From Acidocella sp. (GTDB lineage: Bacteria; Pseudomonadota; Alphaproteobacteria; Acetobacterales; Acetobacteraceae): DNA of 6,780 nt. Below the pieces are notes generated by a model that saw nothing but the letters and a program-made list of their open reading frames with translations, was not told where the DNA came from and did not search any database. The DNA is taken from assembly GCA_029077775.1 (NCBI GenBank), contig JAQNCU010000164.1, forward strand, positions 1-6,780, written 5' to 3'. Below, one piece after another: positions 1 through 5,996 of the stretch. The position numbers and the translations under genes were made by a program. Each line of letters begins with the position of its first letter. Within the stretch, counting starts at the first letter, position 1.

Positions 1-546
1 ATATCGCTCCTTACGGGGAGAAGGGCTCATCGGACAACACCCCCTGAATGGATAGGCGCGGTGTTAGAAGCTTTGGGCGAGACGTGTTCAATATTCTGGC
101 TCGGTGGAGAGCCTGATGTCGTCGTCCGGGCTGCGAGGAACTATGAAGACCGTTTTGCCATTCGTACAGCCGGGGTGCAGCACGGGTATTTTGACATCGT
201 ACCTGAGTCGGTTGAATCTCGAGACCTCGTAAGACGCATCAATCTGTTGCGGCCGAATATAATTTTGGTGAATATGGGTATGCCCCGTCAGGAGCAGTGG
301 CTCATCGATAACTGGGAACGGCTTGACACAGGTGTGTTTATCACTGCTGGTGCCCTTGTCGATCATGCCGCCGGGCGCGTTCGTCGTCCGCCACGCTGGG
401 TTGCTAATCTGGGTATTGAATGGCTGGTACGTTTTTTCAAAGAACCGCGGCGCCTGTGGCGGCGTTACCTGCTTGGCCTTCCGGTATTTGGTGTTTATGT
501 GATCAAATATTTTATTTTGAATCTGAAGAAGAAATTTCTATCTTAA
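1..546 (+). CDS. gumM: WecB/TagA/CpsF family glycosyltransferase (GumM-like), 5' truncated by window edge
   Basis: Membrane-associated glycosyltransferase of the WecG/TagA/CpsF/GumM family (GT26). The 181 visible residues contain the family core in order: a GGEP loop (35-38), HGYF (61-64), the MGMPRQEQW motif (92-100), the AGALVDHAAG stretch (116-125) and the arginine-rich C-terminal tail EPRRLWRRYL (148-157), which in TagA helps form the active site at the membrane. The frame has no stop back to base 1. A GTG at 61 is a possible but unlikely start: the residues before it still read as protein, and family members have about 60 or more additional N-terminal residues, including the catalytic Asp region, which is missing here. 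In xanthan synthesis GumM adds the beta-1,4-glucose that completes cellobiosyl-PP-undecaprenol. The GumH-like enzyme downstream uses that product, so I infer the same role here. The family alone cannot exclude another sugar such as ManNAcA. Family certain; GumM role probable. Confidence 0.88.
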   Translation: MSLLTGRRAHRTTPPEWIGAVLEALGETCSIFWLGGEPDVVVRAARNYEDRFAIRTAGVQHGYFDIVPESVESRDLVRRINLLRPNIILVNMGMPRQEQWLIDNWERLDTGVFITAGALVDHAAGRVRRPPRWVANLGIEWLVRFFKEPRRLWRRYLLGLPVFGVYVIKYFILNLKKKFLS

Positions 547-607
547 ATTTTTATGATAATTTTTTGTTTTTTGATCCACAGTTTTTAACCAACTATTTAA
601 GTACGAA
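547..607 (+). promoter_or_regulatory. AT-rich intergenic gap, possible internal promoter
   Basis: This gap between the transferase and the co-polymerase is far more AT-rich than the surrounding genes, and the AT-richness begins about 40 bases earlier, inside the end of the first gene. Visible -10-like words are TATGAT (552-557, overlapping GATAAT 555-560) and TATTTA (594-599). The latter has TTGATC (571-576) 17 bases upstream as a weak -35-like element. That pair would start transcription almost at the ATG. No clear Shine-Dalgarno sequence precedes the ATG at 608, and no hairpin terminator is visible. The region could be an internal promoter or simply low-GC spacer; the call is weak. Confidence 0.25.
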
Positions 608-2806
608 ATGATGAGAAATCAAACACACGCTATAACAGATTTACCAAATTTTGAGCCTCCCATAAAGGGAAGTTCTTTGCGCCATGTTGCCCGTGCTTTA
701 AGGCGTCATATACGTATCTTTCTTGTCTGTTCTATTTCTGTCCTCGTTTTGGGCGCGGTTTCGCTCGCAATGATTAAGCCATTTTACACGGCAACTGCCG
801 TGGTCGCTCTCTCAACACAAAACCCTGACCCCCGGGCGTTGGACGCACAACAGACTGGTCAGTCGAATGACGCCGATCAGCCGGAAACAATCGCGTCTAT
901 GATCCAGTCGCGGAGTGTCGCGGGCGCTGTGTTGGCGTCAATTCCAGCCCCTAAAACGGCAATACAGTTTCGATATTTGGGCTTTCTTTGTCACGCCGGG
1001 GTCTCGTTCTTTTGCCGACGCACCAGTCCCGCTGATGGTGCTGGTGAACAGATGTTGGCAGAAAATAATTTATTAAGCGCTCTGACCGTTTTGCCAGAGC
1101 CTGATTCTCATGTGCTGGATATTTCCGTAACGGCAGACTCCCCCGATATGGCGGCAAGGCTGGCTGATGCATTTGTAACAAGCTTCCAGACTTTGGCGCT
1201 TTCTCGGCAGACAAGAATTGTCTCTGACATGTCCGATGTGTTTAAGGCTCGAAGCTTGGCTTTGCAGACCCAATGGCTCGACGCCGTGAATAGGGCTGAT
1301 GCTTATAGTGTCAGACATGGATTGACTGATGCTACTGATGACAACGCGTCGACACCTTTGCTTGCTAGTCAGATAGCCGACATGGCAACCAGTCTGAGCC
1401 AAGCGCAGGCTCAGTTGGCAACAGCTCAAGCACAAGCAGACGCATTGCACGCTGCCGCAGGTTCGGGAGATGCGAGCGCCTTGATTGTGCAGTCAGAGCA
1501 ACCCATTCTCGTGGCGACAGCGAGCAATTTAATGGCACTGGAGAATGAGCGTAGTCAGCTATCCGCTGAGTTTGGTCCTGCATATCCGAAAATAAGGGCG
1601 CTCGATGAACAAATTAGTGAAGCGCAGTCTGTACTGAATAGCCAAACGGGAACGGCTCTCGCCTCTGTTGGCGATAACGTGGTTTCGGCGCGTGCAGAAG
1701 TTAAGGAGTTAACCGCAAATCTCAACCAGTTGCGGGCAGAATCATTGGCGCAGAGTGCCGATCAAGTTCGATATCAAAGTCTCTCTGACGAGGCGACGAC
1801 TGCAAAAAATGTTTATGAGACGTATCTACAGCATGCGAATGATATCACGAGCCGAGCCGCGTTACTTGAACCGCCCGTTACGTTTGTGTCCCATGCTGGT
1901 ATACCCACTCATGCGAGTTTCCCGAATAAGCCGAAACTCGGCGCAGCCGTAATTATTCTCGCCGTTATCGCAGGTCTCGCAGGCGTCCTCATCCGAGACT
2001 ATTTCTCGGTAGATTTTGATGGAACCGAGGATATGCAGGCATTTCTTCAATTGCCCGTGCTCGCAACAATTCCCTTCATTTTCGCGTTGAGGAACCGTTC
2101 GGTTGCCAGCCATGTTTTGGATGCACCGTTTTCACGGACAAGCGAGGCGGTTCGTGGGCTTGCAGGGTCATTGGCGTTGATGGCAAATAACGAGACTACG
2201 CCGCGTTCGGTACTTGTTACGTCCGCTGGATCTGCTGAGGGGAAAACGACACTCGCGGTTTGGCTTGCCATGACGGTGTGTCAGGGCGAACAATCTGTTC
2301 TGGTGATTGACGGTGATCATCGGCGTGGATCGTTAATGCAGGACTCAATCACAACGGCAAAACCTGGCCTAACCGACGTGCTCGCGGGCCGGGCTACGGC
2401 AAATGAGGTTATCCAGGTCGATCCGACAACCAAGATCGATTTTATTTCCGCGGGCAGTGCCATGTCGTCTCCGTTTGGCGCGGTTGAGGTGGCGCGTTTG
2501 CGGAACTTGATCGATACTTTGAAGCGCAATTATAATCTAATTGTTATTGACAGTCCGCCATTGCTCGCAATGACCGACGGTCTGGTTTACGGAAGTGTCG
2601 CTGATCAGACGATTTTTGTTTGTCGCTCCCAGCAGACATCACGCAAAGCAGTTTCGAGCTCGATCAACCGTTTGCGAATTTACGGCGCGTCTGTTGCGGG
2701 TTTGGTGGTTTCCATGGTTGATCAAAGCTCGTCCCTGGCGTTTGATGGCGAGTATAGTCGGCGTGAGATGATGTTGAGCAGTCGTCCCTACGGGTCAGAA
2801 GGCTAG
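608..2806 (+). CDS. Polysaccharide co-polymerase with fused BY-type tyrosine kinase (Wzc/GumC-like)
   Basis: Inner-membrane protein of 732 aa that sets chain length and drives Wzy-dependent polymer assembly. The order is: cytoplasmic N-terminus; TM1 (about 35-56); Wzz-type periplasmic domain; an Ala/Gln-rich probable coiled coil (about 253-395) holding the FGPAYPK motif (322-328); a GNVR-like segment around VRYQSL (387-392) and VYETYL (402-407); a proline motif (P433, P439, P442); TM2 (about 444-462); and a cytoplasmic kinase. The kinase has Walker A SAEGKTT (542-548, Lys546), Walker A' VIDGDHRRG (566-574) and Walker B IVIDSPP (645-651, Asp648). The length is normal for fused Wzc proteins, whereas Xanthomonas GumC lacks the kinase. 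Oddities: only two C-terminal tyrosines (Y716, Y728), EX2RX2R reads E513-R516-A519, and there is a periplasmic Cys pair (C128, C136). Two ATGs are adjacent (608, 611); neither has a good ribosome-binding site. The next gene begins 3 bases after the stop, so the two are probably co-translated. Family assignment is firm. Confidence 0.95.
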   Translation: MMRNQTHAITDLPNFEPPIKGSSLRHVARALRRHIRIFLVCSISVLVLGAVSLAMIKPFYTATAVVALSTQNPDPRALDAQQTGQSNDADQPETIASMIQSRSVAGAVLASIPAPKTAIQFRYLGFLCHAGVSFFCRRTSPADGAGEQMLAENNLLSALTVLPEPDSHVLDISVTADSPDMAARLADAFVTSFQTLALSRQTRIVSDMSDVFKARSLALQTQWLDAVNRADAYSVRHGLTDATDDNASTPLLASQIADMATSLSQAQAQLATAQAQADALHAAAGSGDASALIVQSEQPILVATASNLMALENERSQLSAEFGPAYPKIRALDEQISEAQSVLNSQTGTALASVGDNVVSARAEVKELTANLNQLRAESLAQSADQVRYQSLSDEATTAKNVYETYLQHANDITSRAALLEPPVTFVSHAGIPTHASFPNKPKLGAAVIILAVIAGLAGVLIRDYFSVDFDGTEDMQAFLQLPVLATIPFIFALRNRSVASHVLDAPFSRTSEAVRGLAGSLALMANNETTPRSVLVTSAGSAEGKTTLAVWLAMTVCQGEQSVLVIDGDHRRGSLMQDSITTAKPGLTDVLAGRATANEVIQVDPTTKIDFISAGSAMSSPFGAVEVARLRNLIDTLKRNYNLIVIDSPPLLAMTDGLVYGSVADQTIFVCRSQQTSRKAVSSSINRLRIYGASVAGLVVSMVDQSSSLAFDGEYSRREMMLSSRPYGSEG
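2797..2802 (+). promoter_or_regulatory. Ribosome-binding site for the TTG-started gumH-like gene
   Basis: AGAAGG lies 7 bases before the TTG at 2810, inside the last codons of the co-polymerase gene. It decides the start: no ATG lies nearby, and reading from this TTG gives the typical GT4 N-terminus beginning MKVLHVV. The placement suggests that translation of this gene is coupled to that of the upstream gene. Confidence 0.65.
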
Positions 2807-2809
2807 CCA

Positions 2810-3967
2810 TTGAAAGTCCTGCACGTTGTTCGGCAGTTTTATCCGGCGGTTGGCGGGTTGGAAGCTTCGGTTTTAAACCTTGCCACAATACAGCGTCATG
2901 AATTGGGCATCGATACGCGCGTTTTGACCCTTGACCGCGTGTTCGGCCAACCGGGTGTTTTAAAGCCGGTTGACGACGTGGATGGTATTCCCGTGCGGCG
3001 TATTCCGTGGCGTGGTTCGTCGCGCTATCCCCTGGCGCCATCCGTGTTACGGTATCTCCGATCTGTTGACGTCATCCACGTTCATGCAATCGATTTCTTT
3101 TTTGATTTTTTAGCGGTAACAAAGCCTGTCCATCGTAAATTTATGGTTGCATCCACCCATGGTGGCTTTTTTCATACCTCTCGAACCCATGCGGGGAAGC
3201 GGATTTGGTTTAATGTGGTTACGAGGGCATCAGTGCTCGCCTATGGAAAAGTTATTGCCTGTAGCCACAGTGACGCAGCGTTATTTTCGAGTGTCGCCGG
3301 GAGACGTATGATTTTAATCGAGAATGGCATCGACCAGAAAAAATATTCAAGTGCAGCGTCGCAATTACAAACGCGGACCATCATCTGCTTCGGGCGGTAT
3401 GCGTCTCACAAACGACTAGAGGATGTCATCTCATTGGTTGGCCTGCTGCGTACCCATCACCGGGACTGGAAGCTGATCCTGGCGGGACGTGACGCCGACC
3501 AAACCTCCGCCCAGCTCACTTGCATGGCTGTGGCTGCTGGTGTTGGTGATGCAGTTGAAGTTGTGGCTGACCCTAGCGACGACACTCTGCGAATGCTGAT
3601 GGGGCGATCGAGCTATTATGCCAGCCTTTCAGCATATGAGGGGTTCGGCCTCGCGGCGGTTGAGGCGATGTCGGCCGGGTTGATGCCGATTTTGAGCGAT
3701 ATTGCACCCTTTAAAACTTTATTGGCTGATGCCGCGCCGGGTGTATTGGTCTCTGTGGATGATATGTCATCCGGCGCCAAACGGGTTGAAGCTACTGTTT
3801 TAATTGACAATGATAAGTATGCGCAGCGCCGGTTTGCCGTGATGCAATCGGTTGCGCGCTATCGGTGGGATGACGTTGCCCGGGAATATGCGGCGGTCTA
3901 TGATGCGGTGTCGGGTAATATTCGGCCGGTGCCGTTGGCCCGGGCAGCGGGGCAGGCATATGAATAA
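2810..3967 (+). CDS. gumH: GT4 glycosyltransferase, GumH/AceC-like GDP-mannose:cellobiosyl-PP-lipid alpha-mannosyltransferase
   Basis: Cytoplasmic-face GT-B transferase of 385 aa. From memory, it closely matches Xanthomonas GumH (about 380 aa) along its length: the N-terminus MKVLHVVRQFYP with the GG loop (G15, G16), a GSSRYPLAPSVL stretch, an IDFFFDFLAVTKP stretch and STHGGFFHT. These are more specific than general GT4 features. The C-terminal half has FGRY...HKR (194-202, with R196 and K201 as likely phosphate contacts) and the EX7E motif with E277 and E285, followed by AMSAGL. GumH (AceC in acetan-producing acetic acid bacteria) transfers alpha-1,3-mannose from GDP-mannose to cellobiosyl-PP-undecaprenol, which starts the side chain. 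The start is TTG, supported by AGAAGG 7 bases upstream and by the MKVLHVV N-terminus. The 3' end overlaps the barrel gene by 8 bases. The sequence contains three T6 runs but no break in the frame. Family is firm; substrate is inferred from similarity and from the GumM-like neighbour. Confidence 0.9.
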   Translation: MKVLHVVRQFYPAVGGLEASVLNLATIQRHELGIDTRVLTLDRVFGQPGVLKPVDDVDGIPVRRIPWRGSSRYPLAPSVLRYLRSVDVIHVHAIDFFFDFLAVTKPVHRKFMVASTHGGFFHTSRTHAGKRIWFNVVTRASVLAYGKVIACSHSDAALFSSVAGRRMILIENGIDQKKYSSAASQLQTRTIICFGRYASHKRLEDVISLVGLLRTHHRDWKLILAGRDADQTSAQLTCMAVAAGVGDAVEVVADPSDDTLRMLMGRSSYYASLSAYEGFGLAAVEAMSAGLMPILSDIAPFKTLLADAAPGVLVSVDDMSSGAKRVEATVLIDNDKYAQRRFAVMQSVARYRWDDVAREYAAVYDAVSGNIRPVPLARAAGQAYE

Positions 3968-5303
3968 AAAGCAATATCTGGCGGAAAATCGTTCATGTCA
4001 GGTTTTACGTTGTGGGTTGGCGGGCGCAGTGGCCGTGGGGGCGTTCGCGGCGGTCCCATCCCGCGCCAGTGCGCAGTTGATCCAGCAATATTTTTCGCCG
4101 GCAATCCCAGGTTATGCTCCTGATTTCAAAGCGTCTGTCGTCAATCGGATGAACGCGCAGAACACCCAGGCAGGTGTGCCCGTGGGCAGCCTTGTTGTAC
4201 GCCCGAAAATCACGGAAAGTGCCGGATATAATTCTGATACGCTCGCAGTTCCTCATTCTGGAAGTGCTGAGTTGGAGAGTGCGGCTGAGCTCGATGTAAA
4301 TTCCAATTGGGCACAGAATGCCCTCGGCGCATCTGTTTCGGTGGATAATAGGCGGTATTTTGCGCTCCCCTCTGCAGGCTATACAAATTGGTCGGCCGGT
4401 GTCGGCGGGTCGCTGAATATTGGGCAGGATAAGTTAACGCTAGGCTATTCCCGGTTGGCACTAAATCTCGCGGCGACTGATCTTGGGGTCATCGGGGTGG
4501 TGACGCCTGTGCCATATTCGGTGAATGATGCGCGGGCATCTTATGATACAGTGTTTGCGCGGTTCAGTCTTACCCCCTCGTTTGAGTATGAAAACTTCGA
4601 GTTCGGCAAGTCCACCGGCTCGAATGTCCTGAATTACAACACCCTTAACCATCAAGTGGAGAGTGGGGGGATAACCGGGCGTTATGATTTTGTTCCAGGT
4701 AATGCCGCACTTATTATCATTCGTGGCGCTGAATCTCAATTTTCCGTTCAAGCCGCTAATGAGTATCAGGACATTGGTGCTTATGCGGGGCTAGATTTTG
4801 CCGGTGATGAAATTATTCAGTACCGTGCTCTGGTTGGTGCGGAAACGCGGCATTTCGCGCATAGCCCGTCGGCTGATCAGACCATTCCGGTTTTCGAGGT
4901 CAACGCGGTGTGGACACCCACGGAACTGGATACTGTCACGTTATCCGGCGTTCGCCGGTTCGATGATCCAACCTCGCCATTCGCGCGCGACCAGATCACG
5001 CTTGATGGCCGGGTGGAAATTGATCATGAGCTGAGGCAAAATGTTTTTCTGACAGGTTATGCCGAGGCTGCCCGAAGTACCGCTCAACCCAGCACACCGG
5101 GGGAGGTGAGTATTGCTCAGACGCAAGTGGATCTTGGTGTCAGTGCGCTTTGGAATATAAATCAAAATCTTCGCGGAACGCTTAGTTACGGTCTGAATAA
5201 TAGCACCAATAATAATCGTTCTATCAACGCGACAACAGCGCCAACAGGCTACCGGAATTTTTCAAGTGATACCGTATTGCTGGGAATTTCCTTATTTGAG
5301 TGA
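3960..5303 (+). CDS. Outer-membrane beta-barrel protein of the exopolysaccharide locus
   Basis: Exported protein of 447 aa, probably an outer-membrane barrel of the putative beta-barrel porin 2 type (BBP2_2, formerly DUF2320) found in alphaproteobacterial polysaccharide loci. I chose the ATG at 3960: it gives a signal peptide with basic N-region (MNKK...R), a hydrophobic core rich in Ala, Gly and Val (about 18-32) and an ASA/Q cleavage site after residue 38. A longer reading from 3852 would bury that signal and overlap gumH by over 100 bases. The mature part is rich in aromatic, Gly, Ser, Thr and Asn residues in short alternating strands. It ends in a C-terminal strand (VLLGISLFE) with a penultimate Phe, as expected for a BAM-inserted barrel, although Glu is last. 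It lies between gumH and the OPX lipoprotein, so I infer a role in polymer passage across the outer membrane. The barrel nature is well supported; the exact family and number of strands are not. Confidence 0.82.
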   Translation: MNKKQYLAENRSCQVLRCGLAGAVAVGAFAAVPSRASAQLIQQYFSPAIPGYAPDFKASVVNRMNAQNTQAGVPVGSLVVRPKITESAGYNSDTLAVPHSGSAELESAAELDVNSNWAQNALGASVSVDNRRYFALPSAGYTNWSAGVGGSLNIGQDKLTLGYSRLALNLAATDLGVIGVVTPVPYSVNDARASYDTVFARFSLTPSFEYENFEFGKSTGSNVLNYNTLNHQVESGGITGRYDFVPGNAALIIIRGAESQFSVQAANEYQDIGAYAGLDFAGDEIIQYRALVGAETRHFAHSPSADQTIPVFEVNAVWTPTELDTVTLSGVRRFDDPTSPFARDQITLDGRVEIDHELRQNVFLTGYAEAARSTAQPSTPGEVSIAQTQVDLGVSALWNINQNLRGTLSYGLNNSTNNNRSINATTAPTGYRNFSSDTVLLGISLFE

Positions 5304-5327
5304 TGTTTAATTTATAGATAGAGACAT

Positions 5328-5942
5328 ATGATGAGATCAAATTTAAATAAATCCGATTTTTTCCCGGCCCGAATAAAAAAAGCATGTGGTGCGGCGGTTT
5401 TGGTCTCATCGATCATGCTGTCGGCTTGCTCGCAAGGTGGCGATTTGCCCATAATGCCGCAGCCTCAGGATAGCGCGTATAGGTTAGGGCCTGGTGACCA
5501 AATTCGCGTGATTACCTATGACGAGACGCAACTTAGCAACGATTTTACGGTCGGCCAGAGTGGTAGTGTGGCATTTCCGCTTATCGGTGTTGTCAAGGCA
5601 ACGGGCCTTACACCCGACCAATTCGCGACAAGTATTGAAAACGCGCTTAAGGCACAAAATTATATCAGCCAGCCGAGTGTATCTGTGCAGGTCATTGATT
5701 ACCGCCCGATCTCCGTATTGGGTGAGGTCAACAAACCCGGGCAATACCCGTATGAGCCGGGCATGACGATGTTAGATGCGGTGGCGTTGGCTGGTGGCTT
5801 CACGTATCGCGCGGTGACAGGTTACGCGGGTGATTGGCGTGGTGGTGTAACAGTGGATGGTAAGCCGGTGGAGGGCAAGATCGCGCCGAACACCGATCTG
5901 GAGCCTGGGGATGTCGTTACAATTTACGAGAAATATTTTTGA
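5328..5942 (+). CDS. gumB: Polysaccharide export (OPX) lipoprotein, short GumB-like form
   Basis: Periplasmic, outer-membrane-anchored export protein of 204 aa. The N-terminus carries basic residues, a hydrophobic stretch (about 19-33) and the lipobox LSAC with Cys34 as the lipidated residue; Ser at +2 fits outer-membrane sorting. The polysaccharide export domain follows (about 51-123, starting YRLGPGDQIRV), then one SLBB domain (about 127-200) with VLGEVNKPGQY and the ending LEPGDVVTIYE. The length is near that of GumB (about 230 aa) and far below Wza (about 380 aa): the extra SLBB repeat and the C-terminal amphipathic helix that forms the Wza outer-membrane pore are absent. It therefore probably works with another outer-membrane component, the adjacent barrel being the obvious candidate, and with the co-polymerase. 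Two tandem ATGs (5328, 5331) lie 24 bases after the barrel gene; the upstream GATAGAGA is at best a weak ribosome-binding site. Family is firm. Confidence 0.93.
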   Translation: MMRSNLNKSDFFPARIKKACGAAVLVSSIMLSACSQGGDLPIMPQPQDSAYRLGPGDQIRVITYDETQLSNDFTVGQSGSVAFPLIGVVKATGLTPDQFATSIENALKAQNYISQPSVSVQVIDYRPISVLGEVNKPGQYPYEPGMTMLDAVALAGGFTYRAVTGYAGDWRGGVTVDGKPVEGKIAPNTDLEPGDVVTIYEKYF

Positions 5943-5996
5943 TGCCGCTTGCTAGCGCACTCACCTTCAGGGCACCCCGAGACGTTGAAATCCTCG

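Noticed and set aside
61..63. GTG at 61 as the true start of the first gene
   Set aside because: The frame is open to base 1 and family members are longer at the N-terminus, so the gene is most likely cut by the window edge.
420..611. 63-codon + strand ORF crossing the first intergenic gap
   Set aside because: Most of it is a frame-shifted shadow of the first gene's conserved arginine-rich tail; the rest is low-complexity Phe/Leu/Asn from AT-rich DNA, with no known motif.
3852..3959. Longer N-terminus for the barrel protein starting at the ATG at 3852
   Set aside because: It would overlap the gumH-like gene by over 100 bases and bury a clear signal peptide; the ATG at 3960 gives a proper exported protein.
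4798..5034. 78-codon + strand ORF inside the barrel gene
   Set aside because: It is an out-of-frame reading of the barrel gene with Arg-rich sequence and no motif.
5304..5327. Promoter or terminator between the barrel and OPX genes
   Set aside because: The 24-base gap is AT-rich but has no hairpin and no -35/-10 pair with proper spacing.
88..5744. Numerous 60-125-codon ORFs on the - strand
   Set aside because: All lie antisense to well-supported genes, have no recognisable domain and lack ribosome-binding sites of note; they are shadow ORFs.
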